NCBI RefSeq assembly: GCF_900143565.1
Contig: NZ_FREX01000005.1
Location: forward strand, 186,001-250,000
DNA: 64,000 nt
Direction of reading: 5' to 3'
Origin: Pseudovibrio sp. Alg231-02
Lineage (GTDB): Bacteria; Pseudomonadota; Alphaproteobacteria; Rhizobiales; Stappiaceae
Shown here: one piece after another, positions 1 to 8,474 of the stretch
Layout: the number at the start of each line of letters is the position of its first letter
Position numbering within the stretch: position 1 is the stretch's first letter
The notes under the pieces: model-generated
What the model was told of the DNA's origin: nothing
The model's database searches: none
Seen by the model: only the letters and a program-made list of their open reading frames with translations
Made by a program: the position numbers and the translations under genes

Positions 1-682
1 ATTCATAACGGTCCAGATGCGACTGAGCGCCCGGCATCACTTTATCCAGCTCTTCACGAGTTGCATCATCCAACTCAACTGGAGGCAACTGCCCCCGTGT
101 AGAACGCTCTTCTGCCAGACGCTTTTCTTCCCGAGTCACACCACACCAGAAGTTCCCACGCGGTTGAGGCCACAAACCATGCAATGCAAAGTGGCTCGCA
201 TCAAACCGTCCTTCCACCTGAGAAGAACACTCCGGTATCTCTTGATGTGTTTGACAAAAAGCAGGTTGCCAGCTCGCAGCAAGCAGGAACTCAGCGTCTG
301 CCGAAGGCCCTTTGACAGCAGGGCGAACCACATTTGATCCAGCAGAACCTCCAGAACCATTGCCAGTATTCTGCTCGCTACCATCAGCTTTAACCAGATG
401 CAGACCACAGGAAACATCCACCCAACGCTCAGCTGGATTTACGCCATTCATGCGAATGAAGTAATGAGATGCTTGCGATTTGTTCTTCCCAAGCAGTTCA
501 TAGGCTCGCATCCGTTCCACATGAACGTTTCCAGGATTTGTCTGCTTACGAATAGATTGAAATGCTGGACAGGCTTCCTCAGCAAGAAAGAAACCCTCCA
601 ACTTCACTTGAGAAGCAGCAGGCAAAACAGAGGCCACGCTCAAAAGCGCAGCCCCGACAATCACTTTAGAAAGAAAATGCAT
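1..682 (-). CDS. Secreted ribonuclease T2 family protein (3' end outside window)
   Basis: Reading leftwards from an ATG at 682, the frame stays open to the window edge, giving 227 residues of a longer protein. Residues 1-23 look like a Sec signal peptide. Residues 138-143 (SWQPAF, then Cys144) and 168-172 (HGLWP) match the start and the first catalytic box (CAS1, with its catalytic His168) of RNase T2 enzymes, which cut RNA through 2',3'-cyclic phosphates. The last visible residues (HLDRYE) lead straight into where the second box, EWxKHG, should come, so that box lies just outside. Unusual is a segment of about 100 residues between signal peptide and the RNase domain, with a Gly/Ser-rich linker near 108-116. 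The enzyme would act in the periplasm or outside the cell. Family call is firm; completeness is unknown. Confidence 0.88.
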   Translation of the reverse strand, partial: MHFLSKVIVGAALLSVASVLPAASQVKLEGFFLAEEACPAFQSIRKQTNPGNVHVERMRAYELLGKNKSQASHYFIRMNGVNPAERWVDVSCGLHLVKADGSEQNTGNGSGGSAGSNVVRPAVKGPSADAEFLLAASWQPAFCQTHQEIPECSSQVEGRFDASHFALHGLWPQPRGNFWCGVTREEKRLAEERSTRGQLPPVELDDATREELDKVMPGAQSHLDRYE

Positions 683-805
683 GTGGTCCTCCAAAATACC
701 TTTTGCAGCAATAAGCAGCATGCAGATTATTCAAAACCAGATACATTGACTTCCTGTGACAGTTCACCCCCACTATTTTAGGGGCAAGTTCTCAACTAAT
801 GCAGA

Positions 806-1669
806 TTACGCCAACCACCGTTTGCGGCGTTTGTAGTGTTTGCCATCACGGAAGGATTTACGCCCTTCTCCACCAACACCTAGATAGAACTCTTTCACGT
901 CTTCGTTTTCGCGCAAAGAATCAGCATCACCATCCAGCACGATACGGCCAGCTTCCATGATGTACCCATAGGTCGCGTATTTAAGCGCAACGTTGGTATT
1001 CTGCTCAGCAAGAAGGAAGGACACACCTTCATTCTTGTTCAGTTTCTTCACGATCTCAAAGATTTCTTCCTGCAACTGTGGAGCAAGGCCCATGCTTGGC
1101 TCATCCAGCAAAATCATGTCTGGGCGGCTCATCAAGGCACGACCCACTGCACACATCTGCTGCTCACCACCAGAAGTATAACCCGCTTGAGATCCCCGAC
1201 GCTCACGCAGACGCGGGAAGTAGTCATACACCATTTCCAGATCGCGCTTGATCTCAGCATTGCCATCTTTGCGGGTATAGGCACCAGTCATCAGGTTGTC
1301 TTCAATGGAAAGGTGGCCAAAACAACGACGGCCTTCCATGACCTGAATGCATCCGCGCTGAACCAGTTCGTTCGGAGAAAGCGCCTGAACTTGCTTTCCT
1401 TGAAAAATAATATTGCCCTTCGTCACTTCTCCACGTTCTGCTTGCAGCAGGTTGGAGATCGCTTTCAGGGTCGTTGTCTTCCCGGCACCGTTCGCACCCA
1501 GCAGAGCAACAATACCACCCTTAGGCACGGTCAAAGAAACACCTTTGAGAACCAGAACCACGTGGTCGTAAATGACTTCGATGTTGTTGATAGACAAAAT
1601 GTCTTCGGCAACCTGCAGGTTAGCGGCTGGTGCCTTGGATTTTGATGTCTGTTCTGCAATTGCGTTCAT
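806..1669 (-). CDS. Branched-chain-type ABC transporter ATP-binding protein (LivF-like)
   Basis: A 287-residue ATPase of the LivF/HAAT group that powers uptake through the LivH/LivM-type permeases encoded upstream. Visible are a Walker A box (GANGAGKTT), the signature SGGEQQ and a Walker B box (ILLDEPSMGL). I place the start at the ATG at 1669, preceded by an AAGG-like ribosome site; the frame extends to 1753 but that part does not look like protein of this family. It is the last gene of the six-gene minus-strand operon 8024-806. The tail is unusually basic (KHYKRRKRW). Substrate cannot be read from the ATPase; the linked acyl-CoA ligase points to a carboxylic acid rather than an amino acid. 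Confidence 0.93.
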   Translation of the reverse strand: MNAIAEQTSKSKAPAANLQVAEDILSINNIEVIYDHVVLVLKGVSLTVPKGGIVALLGANGAGKTTTLKAISNLLQAERGEVTKGNIIFQGKQVQALSPNELVQRGCIQVMEGRRCFGHLSIEDNLMTGAYTRKDGNAEIKRDLEMVYDYFPRLRERRGSQAGYTSGGEQQMCAVGRALMSRPDMILLDEPSMGLAPQLQEEIFEIVKKLNKNEGVSFLLAEQNTNVALKYATYGYIMEAGRIVLDGDADSLRENEDVKEFYLGVGGEGRKSFRDGKHYKRRKRWLA

Positions 1670-1756
1670 GAGATCAGCCTTAACCTGCGAACATTCCGAT
1701 TGTTTGAATTCGATAAATTGGCCGGGCACCACTGCGCCCGACCAAAACAACAAGGC

Positions 1757-3070
1757 TTAGTTACAAGCGAGGTCGCCACGACCTGGCCAAGGAGCATTGT
1801 TTTTCGCGTAGTCAGCAGCTTTTTCCAGCTCAAGCGGCTTGATCAGTTCACGGTTTGGAGTCAGCAGGTCACTTGCCTGTACAAACTCTTCGCCGTTCCA
1901 CTCAAGCATCCATGCACCAGAGTGACCAGTATGGTTGTCACAAGCCATCTTCAGTGGAGGTGTCATGCCCTTCATACCCAGCTCTTCAAGGCGAGCTGCA
2001 GTGATGTCCAGATTTTCAAGGCCCCAGCGCAGCTGTTCAGCATTGATGTTCTTTTCACCAAAGTTGTCCTGAGCGGTTTTTGCTGCTTCAGCAAGGATCA
2101 TGGAGATGATGATACCGCGCTGGTAGAAGATGGTGTCCATGTCAGCTTCAGATTTGATTTCTGAGTTGCCTTTGGAAACAACATGCTTACGGATGTCTTC
2201 GAGCACAGGGAAGTTACCTGGAGCGTTGAAGCTGACAGACTTGTAGCCCTTCGCTTTAGCGCCAACGTTCTGCAGGTCAGCATCAGAGCCAGACCACCAG
2301 ATGCCGATGAAGTTTTCCATTGGGTAGCGTGTCTTAACCGCTTCGGTGATCGCACCGGCGTTCATAGCACCCCAACCCCACATAACGACGTTGTCTGGAC
2401 GCTCACGACGGATCTGCAACCACTGCGCAGACTGGTTCTGCATTTCTTTCAGACCAACAGGGATCGGAACCAGCTTGAAATCATGCATTTCAGCGAGTTT
2501 TTCCAGAAGCGGAATTGGCTCTTTACCGAATGGGTGGTCAAGATGCAGAAGAACGATCTTCTTACCCTTCAGCGAAGACATGTCACCACCAGCAATGTAG
2601 TCGAGGATCATGTATGCGCCATCCCAGTAGGACACTGGTGGGTTAAACGCCCACGCAAACGTATCACCGTCTGACATTGGCGAGAAACCGTAGCCAGGTG
2701 CCAGAATAGGAATACGGTCCACGTTGGTGCGAGGCATAACCTGCAAAGTGATACCGGTTGACCATGGCTGAGTTACGAGAGCTTCTCCCTTAGTCTTCTC
2801 GTAGCACTCAACGCCTTTGTTGGTGTTGTAACCGGTTTCACACTCGATGTAATCGATTGGCACGCCGCCAATACCACCATCACGTTCGTTCAGCATAAGC
2901 ATGTAATCACGCTGGCCGTTCATGATTGGCGTACCAGTACCCGCAAATGGGCCAGTACGGTATGTCAGGTTTGGAAAGTTAAGACCGTCTGCTGCCATTG
3001 CAGCTGTGCTCATGGCAACTGCAAGGGCACCTGCTGCAACAGCCTTACCTAAATTCGTAAAGTGTTTCAT
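1757..3070 (-). CDS. ABC transporter periplasmic substrate-binding protein (LivJ/HAAT type)
   Basis: A 437-residue periplasmic binding protein of the branched-chain amino acid/amide (HAAT) class. The first 26 residues form a Sec signal peptide ending AMA-ADG. The mature part begins with the family pattern TYRTGPFAGTGTPIMNG and carries the phrase RDYMLMLNERDGGIGG, as in amide and aromatic-acid binding members. It sits between the permease genes (upstream) and the LivF ATPase (downstream), and starts behind a strong GGAGGAAAAT ribosome site. It is longer than typical LivJ (about 370 residues), which fits the subgroup that travels with long-chain acyl-CoA synthetases. The ligand is not known; an aromatic, fatty or dicarboxylic acid is inferred from the neighbouring ligase. 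Confidence 0.9.
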   Translation of the reverse strand: MKHFTNLGKAVAAGALAVAMSTAAMAADGLNFPNLTYRTGPFAGTGTPIMNGQRDYMLMLNERDGGIGGVPIDYIECETGYNTNKGVECYEKTKGEALVTQPWSTGITLQVMPRTNVDRIPILAPGYGFSPMSDGDTFAWAFNPPVSYWDGAYMILDYIAGGDMSSLKGKKIVLLHLDHPFGKEPIPLLEKLAEMHDFKLVPIPVGLKEMQNQSAQWLQIRRERPDNVVMWGWGAMNAGAITEAVKTRYPMENFIGIWWSGSDADLQNVGAKAKGYKSVSFNAPGNFPVLEDIRKHVVSKGNSEIKSEADMDTIFYQRGIIISMILAEAAKTAQDNFGEKNINAEQLRWGLENLDITAARLEELGMKGMTPPLKMACDNHTGHSGAWMLEWNGEEFVQASDLLTPNRELIKPLELEKAADYAKNNAPWPGRGDLACN

Positions 3071-3142
3071 ATTTTCCTCCGCGTTTGCGGCTCCCGCCGC
3101 GGACCATTTCCTCTATTCCCCAGCTGCTCCCGCAGTTCTTTA

Positions 3143-4219
3143 TTAGTGAGGGAATGGCCAAATGATGAGCTTTTCACGAATAAGCGCCCAGAACCGCGCA
3201 AGACCGTGAGGCTCGACAATCAAGAACATGATAATGAGAGAACCAACCACCATAACGTTGACGTGTTCCATGGTGGCAGAACCGATACTCAGGCCAAGCA
3301 TTTCTGGCAGAAGGTTCAGCACAACTGGCAGAGCCACAATCAGGATCGCTCCGAGGAAGTTCCCCATCACACTGCCAAGGCCACCAATGATCGCGATAAA
3401 GACGATCTGGAAACTCATTGGAATGTCAAAGAGGTTTGGCTCGGCAGCACCTTTCCAGAAGAACACCATCAGCGCGCCGGCGATACCCACGATATAGGAG
3501 CTGACAGCAAAGGCAGACAGCTTTGCACGCATCAGGTTGATGCCTACCAGCTCCGCAGCAATATCCATGTCACGAACAGCCTTCCACGTACGGCCATATC
3601 GGCCACGTGTCAGGTTGATCATCGCAAAGGTCACAACAGATACGATGCCAAGAACAAAGTAGTACTGAACCATAGGCGATGCATTCGGACCAGTCACAAC
3701 AAGACCGAAGATGTCCATGGTGCGCACTTCAATCGCCCCGGATGCATTGTAGTTGTAAAGCCACGCCCACTTCTCAAAGAGCCACACCAGAAAGAACTGC
3801 GAAGCAAGCGTCGCAATCGCAAGGTAGAAGCCTTTAATGCGCAGCGACGGCAAACCAAACGCAACCCCAACCGCAGCTGAGAAGAAGCCAGAAAGGAACA
3901 ACGCAACAATGATGTTCATTTCCGGGAAGATCGTAGTGATCTTGTAGCAAGCATAAGCGCCAACGCCCATGAAGCCCGCAGTCCCCAGCGAAAGCTGTCC
4001 GGCATAACCGGTCAAAATGTTCAGGCCAAGCGAGGCCAGAGAATAAATCAGCACAGGCACAAGCAGAGCCTTGTAGGTGAACTCCGATGCGAACATCGGA
4101 AAGATCACATACATAGCAGCAAGGATCACAACCAGCAGGACCATATCCTGCTTGATTGGGAAGAGCGCCTGATCACTTTCATAGGTCGTTTTGAACTGAC
4201 CAGAAGTTCTGTAAAACAC
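3143..4219 (-). CDS. Branched-chain-type ABC transporter permease (LivM-like)
   Basis: A 358-residue inner-membrane permease with about ten hydrophobic helices. The segment YSLASLGLNILTGYAGQLSLG near residues 79-99 is diagnostic for LivM. It starts with GTG at 4219, supported by GGGAGG a few bases upstream. It pairs with the LivH-like permease encoded 12 bases upstream to form the membrane channel of the transporter. The N-terminal 30 residues are polar and extend beyond the usual LivM start, as in the acyl-CoA-ligase-linked subgroup. Confidence 0.93.
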   Translation of the reverse strand: MFYRTSGQFKTTYESDQALFPIKQDMVLLVVILAAMYVIFPMFASEFTYKALLVPVLIYSLASLGLNILTGYAGQLSLGTAGFMGVGAYACYKITTIFPEMNIIVALFLSGFFSAAVGVAFGLPSLRIKGFYLAIATLASQFFLVWLFEKWAWLYNYNASGAIEVRTMDIFGLVVTGPNASPMVQYYFVLGIVSVVTFAMINLTRGRYGRTWKAVRDMDIAAELVGINLMRAKLSAFAVSSYIVGIAGALMVFFWKGAAEPNLFDIPMSFQIVFIAIIGGLGSVMGNFLGAILIVALPVVLNLLPEMLGLSIGSATMEHVNVMVVGSLIIMFLIVEPHGLARFWALIREKLIIWPFPH

Positions 4220-4231
4220 GTCAGGCCTCCC

Positions 4232-5215
4232 TTACACGCGCTCGATGATTTTCTCACCGAACAGCCCTTGCGGACGGAACAGCAGAACAATCAAAGCAAA
4301 GATGAAGGCGAACCAGGTTTCGGTGTTGCCACCAAACAGAGGCTGACCCCAGTAGATTTCGAAGACTTTTTCAAGAAGGCCGATGGCAATGCCGCCTATA
4401 ATCGCGCCTGATACAGATTCCAGACCACCAAGCATCAGCACTGGCAAGGCCTTGTACGCAATCACTTCCAAAGCGAAAGACACACCCGCACGAGCTCCCC
4501 AGACGACACCAGTGGCAAGAGCAATCACACCTGCAATAAACCAGACCAGAACCCAGATAGTGCTGAGGGAGATACCAACAGACAGCGCTGCAGTATGATC
4601 ATCACCCAGTGCACGGATCGCACGACCCATCGCAGATTTGTTCAGGAACACCAGCAGGCTGATAACCAGCACGATCGCCATAACAACCGCGAACACGTCT
4701 TTCTCTTCCAGAAGCAGGAAGCCGCCGAACGGTTCAAATTCAATAGCACCGGTTGGAATACCAAGCGCTTCGGTGATCATCACCTTGTTCTCACCACCGA
4801 ACACGAACTCACCAAAACCGATGAGGAACATGGTGATACCGATGGTTGCCATGAACAGAATAATGTCGGGCTGCCCGACAAGCGGACGAAGCACAACACG
4901 CTCAACGCTCATCGCCAACGCATACATGATGCCAAGAGTAAGCGGCATCGCGATTGCAGCAGCAACAAACTCGTTGCCAACAAACGGAACCAGGAAGGTA
5001 TGCAGGCCAACCAAAGACAGCGCAGCAAACACAACCATAATGCCTTGCGCAAAGTTAAAGATGCGCGAGGATTTAAAGATGAGAACGAAACCAAGTGCAA
5101 TCAGCGCATAAAGAACACCGGAGACGAGACCTTCCCACAACACCTGTAGAAAGAAGTCCGGCATTCCGTACATCTGAACAAATGGATCAATTAGTACGTT
5201 ATAAAGTGTTTCCAT
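4232..5215 (-). CDS. Branched-chain-type ABC transporter permease (LivH-like)
   Basis: A 327-residue integral membrane protein with the LivH-type phrases GLVSGVLYALIALGFVLIF (residues 30-48) and FNFAQG (54-59). It forms the second half of the transport channel with the LivM-like protein. Start ATG at 5215 follows a GGGAGCA ribosome site; the gene lies 11 bases after the LivG-type ATPase gene. About 40 residues longer than E. coli LivH, mostly as an N-terminal extension. Confidence 0.93.
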   Translation of the reverse strand: METLYNVLIDPFVQMYGMPDFFLQVLWEGLVSGVLYALIALGFVLIFKSSRIFNFAQGIMVVFAALSLVGLHTFLVPFVGNEFVAAAIAMPLTLGIMYALAMSVERVVLRPLVGQPDIILFMATIGITMFLIGFGEFVFGGENKVMITEALGIPTGAIEFEPFGGFLLLEEKDVFAVVMAIVLVISLLVFLNKSAMGRAIRALGDDHTAALSVGISLSTIWVLVWFIAGVIALATGVVWGARAGVSFALEVIAYKALPVLMLGGLESVSGAIIGGIAIGLLEKVFEIYWGQPLFGGNTETWFAFIFALIVLLFRPQGLFGEKIIERV

Positions 5216-5226
5216 GGGGGTGCTCC

Positions 5227-6045
5227 CTAGTGTGACACGCCCAGATAGGCATCAATAACTTCTGGGTTGCTCTGCACTTCTTCTGGCACGCCATCAGCGA
5301 TCTTGCGGCCATAGTCCAAAACAACGACACGGTCGGAAAGGTCCATCACAACACCCATGTCATGCTCAATCAGAGCAATCGTAGTGCCGAGCTGATCATT
5401 CACATCCAGAATGAAGCGGCTCATGTCCTCTTTCTCTTCCAGGTTCATCCCTGCCATCGGCTCATCGAGCAGCAGCAGTTCTGGCTCCATCGCCAACGCA
5501 CGAGCAAGCTCAACACGCTTCTGCAAGCCGTAAGGAAGCGTTCCCACTGGTGTGCGGCGAATATGCTGGATTTCGAGAAAGTCGATGATTTCCTCGACCT
5601 TCTTACGATGCTCAATCTCTTCCCTCTGAGCAGGCCCCCAATAGAGCATCTGCCAGAATAAGTTCTGCTTCATCCGCGTTGCACGTCCCGCCATGATGTT
5701 GTCCAGCGTGGACATACCCTTAAACAAAGCAACGTTCTGGAAGGTTCGAGCGATACCCTGACTAACCGCAAGATGCGGTTTCATGGACCTGCGCTTTTCG
5801 CCGTTGAAGGTGATCACACCTTCCTGAGGCTGATAGAAACCATTGATCACGTTGAGCATGGACGTCTTGCCAGCACCATTGGGACCAATGATCGCGCGAA
5901 TTTCACCCTTCTTGATGTTGAAGGAGATGTTCGTGATTGCCTTAACGCCGCCAAAGGAGAGAGAAACGTTCTCAAGATCCAGCAGAACCTCGCGCTCCTC
6001 GGCCCTTTTTTTGACCTCTTCGAGCGTTGGATCCATTACAGTCAT
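5227..6045 (-). CDS. Branched-chain-type ABC transporter ATP-binding protein (LivG-like)
   Basis: A 272-residue ATPase of the LivG type: Walker A (GPNGAGKTS), the family phrase INGFYQP, a signature region replaced by LPYGLQKRVELARAL, and Walker B (LLLLDEPMAGM). Degenerate LSGGQ (here PYGLQ) is normal for LivG. The start codon overlaps the stop of the acyl-CoA ligase (ATGA), so the two are translationally coupled. It works as heterodimer with the LivF-like ATPase at the end of the operon. Confidence 0.93.
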   Translation of the reverse strand: MTVMDPTLEEVKKRAEEREVLLDLENVSLSFGGVKAITNISFNIKKGEIRAIIGPNGAGKTSMLNVINGFYQPQEGVITFNGEKRRSMKPHLAVSQGIARTFQNVALFKGMSTLDNIMAGRATRMKQNLFWQMLYWGPAQREEIEHRKKVEEIIDFLEIQHIRRTPVGTLPYGLQKRVELARALAMEPELLLLDEPMAGMNLEEKEDMSRFILDVNDQLGTTIALIEHDMGVVMDLSDRVVVLDYGRKIADGVPEEVQSNPEVIDAYLGVSH

Positions 6046-8024
6046 TCTGCCGCCTCCCCAATCGCGGACATTGCTTTAGTGCTATGGGTGTCCATGTCCC
6101 GGATCTCGACAGTGGCTTCAATCGTGCCTTGACGGCCATCTTCAAAGGTCACCTCGGTCACCACATGCTTGGAGGTCTCACCCGCATAGAATGCTTCAAT
6201 CAGAGGCGCATATCGGTCAGCAACGAAGTTACGACGGACTTTCTGAGTACGTGTCAGCTCACCATCATCCGGATCCAGCTCTTTATGCAAAACAAGGAAA
6301 CGTTTGATCTGGGCACCAGCCATCATTGGCTCTTCAGAAAGATCCTTGTTCACCTGATCCACATGGCTTTGGATTGTTTTGTAAACGTCAGGATGTGCGG
6401 CCAGTTCCTGATAGGAAGCATATGCAATGTTGTTCCGCTCAGCCCAGTTACCAACCGCAACAAGGTCAATATTCACAAAGGCACAAACGTAGTCGCGCTC
6501 GTTTCCGAAGGTCACAGCTTCTTTGATGTTCGGGAAGAACTTTAGCTTGTTCTCAATGTACTTCGGCGCAAACATGGAGCCATCAGTCAGCTTGCCCACG
6601 TCCTTCGCACGGTCAATGATCTTCAGGTGTCCATTCTCAAGGAACATGCCAGCATCACCAGTGTGAACCCAGCCATCCTCAGTCTTGGTATCCTTCGTTG
6701 CCTCATCGTTCTTGTAGTAACCAAGGAACGCACCCGGCGAGCGATACATAACCTCACCACTCTCCGCGATCTTCACTTCAACATCTGGCATAGGAACGCC
6801 AACCGTATCAGCATAAATCTGGCCATCAGGCTGAGAGGTAATGAACACGGAAGATTCCGTCTGCCCGTAAAGCTGCTTCAGGTTTAGGCCGATTGAGCGG
6901 TAGAACTTGAAGATCTCTGGACCAATCGCTTCACCCGCGGTGTAAGCCACACGAACACGGGAAAAACCCATCTCGTTCTTCAGCGGCCCATACACACAGA
7001 ACTCACCGACAGCATACTTCATGCGCTCAAACAGAGAGACTTTCTCTCCGTTCAAAATGCGCTCACCAACCTGGTTTGCATAAGCGAGGAAGTAGTCAAA
7101 CAGCTTCTTCTTCATCTTGCCCGCATCTTCCATGCGAACTGTGATGTGCGTCAGCATGCCCTCAAACACCCGCGGCGGTGCAAACATGTAAGTTGGGGCA
7201 ATTTCCTTGCGGTCAATCGAAACTGTTTCCGGACCTTCAGGACAGTTCACGCAGTACCCGGCTGTAAGACACTGTGCGTAGGAGAACACATGGTCACCAA
7301 CCCATGCCATCGGCAGGTATGCGACTGTGTCTGCATTCTCATCCAGGTTATCAAACTTGTTCGCATTCTGAACAGCAACAACCAGGTTATTGAAGGTCAG
7401 CATCACCCCTTTCGGACGACCGGTCGTACCGGAGGTGTAAAGGATCACAGCAACGTCTTCACTCTTGCCAGCATTGACGGCATCAAACCAGTCATCCGCT
7501 AGCTTCTCATCGTTGTCGAGCAGGGTCTGCCCGGCTTCCTGAACGCTCAGGTAACGATGAAGGCTTGTGTGGTCGTAATCACGAAGGCCTTTAGGGTCTT
7601 CGTAAATGATGTGCTCGAGCAGCGGTAGCTTCTCGGACATCTCAAGCAGCTTATCAACCTGCTCCTGATCTTCAACAACCGCAAAGCGCACTTCTGCGTG
7701 GCCAAGCACGTAGCCGATCTCTTCTGCCACTGAGTCAGAATAGACTGGGATCGGAATACCACCCAGCGCCTGCACGGCCGCAAAGACCCAATAAAGATGC
7801 GGACGGTTTGCACCAATCACCGCAACCTTGTCGCCCTCTTTGCATCCAAGGCTCTTGAGCCCAAGAGAAAGCTTGCGCACTTCTCCAAGGACCTCACGCC
7901 AGGTCCAGCTCTGCCAGATCCCGAGGTCCTTTTCGCGATACGCGGGACGATCCCCCCATTCCCGCGCATTCCGAATAAGCAACTGCGGAAATGTGTCCAT
8001 ACCCGCTGACGGAGGCACCTGCAT
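6042..8024 (-). CDS. Long-chain acyl-CoA synthetase / AMP-dependent ligase (FAA1-like)
   Basis: A 660-residue ANL-superfamily enzyme that activates a carboxylic acid to its acyl-CoA through an acyl-AMP intermediate. Visible are the P-loop-like motif YTSGTTGRPKG, the adenylate motif YGQTE, and the hinge region TGDAG...IIDRAKD. It is first in the operon with a complete Liv-type importer, so uptake and CoA activation of one acid are probably coupled in the cytoplasm. I use ATG 8024, which has AGAGGTGA at correct spacing; the frame also extends to a TTG at 8045. The arrangement of this ligase with five Liv-type genes is known in many Alpha- and Betaproteobacteria, but the substrate is unknown. 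Confidence 0.92.
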   Translation of the reverse strand: MQVPPSAGMDTFPQLLIRNAREWGDRPAYREKDLGIWQSWTWREVLGEVRKLSLGLKSLGCKEGDKVAVIGANRPHLYWVFAAVQALGGIPIPVYSDSVAEEIGYVLGHAEVRFAVVEDQEQVDKLLEMSEKLPLLEHIIYEDPKGLRDYDHTSLHRYLSVQEAGQTLLDNDEKLADDWFDAVNAGKSEDVAVILYTSGTTGRPKGVMLTFNNLVVAVQNANKFDNLDENADTVAYLPMAWVGDHVFSYAQCLTAGYCVNCPEGPETVSIDRKEIAPTYMFAPPRVFEGMLTHITVRMEDAGKMKKKLFDYFLAYANQVGERILNGEKVSLFERMKYAVGEFCVYGPLKNEMGFSRVRVAYTAGEAIGPEIFKFYRSIGLNLKQLYGQTESSVFITSQPDGQIYADTVGVPMPDVEVKIAESGEVMYRSPGAFLGYYKNDEATKDTKTEDGWVHTGDAGMFLENGHLKIIDRAKDVGKLTDGSMFAPKYIENKLKFFPNIKEAVTFGNERDYVCAFVNIDLVAVGNWAERNNIAYASYQELAAHPDVYKTIQSHVDQVNKDLSEEPMMAGAQIKRFLVLHKELDPDDGELTRTQKVRRNFVADRYAPLIEAFYAGETSKHVVTEVTFEDGRQGTIEATVEIRDMDTHSTKAMSAIGEAAE

Positions 8025-8474
8025 CTTTGAATCACCTCTCACCAAAGGTCATCTTGTGCCTTTGGTCTGCCTGTTTACTCTGAGGAAATACGAAAGACTA
8101 ATAGCCCCGCCTCGCAAGTCCTCCACCTGCGAGTTCCTCCCTGGACTTATTCTTAGCAAGATACGAAAGCTTTTTTAATGGGTTTTATTCATTGCGCGTT
8201 GCAACCTTGAGCACTTGTGCAATGCAAAACCGTGATATTTCAACGAGTTACATTCAAAAAACTCTATACTAAGGTATACATGCATTATATTTGTCACGCA
8301 TAAGCGAAATACTATAGGTAAATCAATGCCCAATACTTTTGAATAGGTTTCAATTCCTTTTTGTAGATCATTGGACTAAGTCAAAAAAGAATCACTACTT
8401 TGGGCTATGGGCACTGCAACAAAAAAGGGGCGCGAATACTCGCGCCCCTTACATATACTAAGCGATTAATACTT
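8025..8474. promoter_or_regulatory. Intergenic region: leader of the ligase/Liv operon and end of the TRAP operon
   Basis: No credible gene is seen in these 450 bases. The right end holds the TRAP terminator. The left part must hold the minus-strand promoter of the ligase operon. Within it, CATTGCGC at 8190-8197 and GTGCAATG at 8217-8224 form an imperfect inverted repeat (7 of 8) with a second TTGCAA core between them (8199-8204), a plausible regulator site. No regulator gene is adjacent. Confidence 0.4.
8424..8450 (-). terminator. Rho-independent terminator of the TRAP operon
   Basis: Arms AAGGGGCGCG and CGCGCCCCTT enclose a short loop; on the minus strand the stem is followed by a run of T (A-run at 8420-8425 on the plus strand). 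It lies 24 bases after the dctM stop codon. Confidence 0.9.

Noticed and set aside
3062-3880. 272-codon plus-strand frame opposite the LivM-like gene
   Set aside because: Shadow frame; the product is His/Asn/Lys-rich with no recognisable fold and lies fully within a conserved permease gene on the other strand.
4595-5149. 184-codon plus-strand frame opposite the LivH-like gene
   Set aside because: Composition is that of a reversed membrane-protein gene (Asn/His/Thr/Lys-rich) and has no family features.
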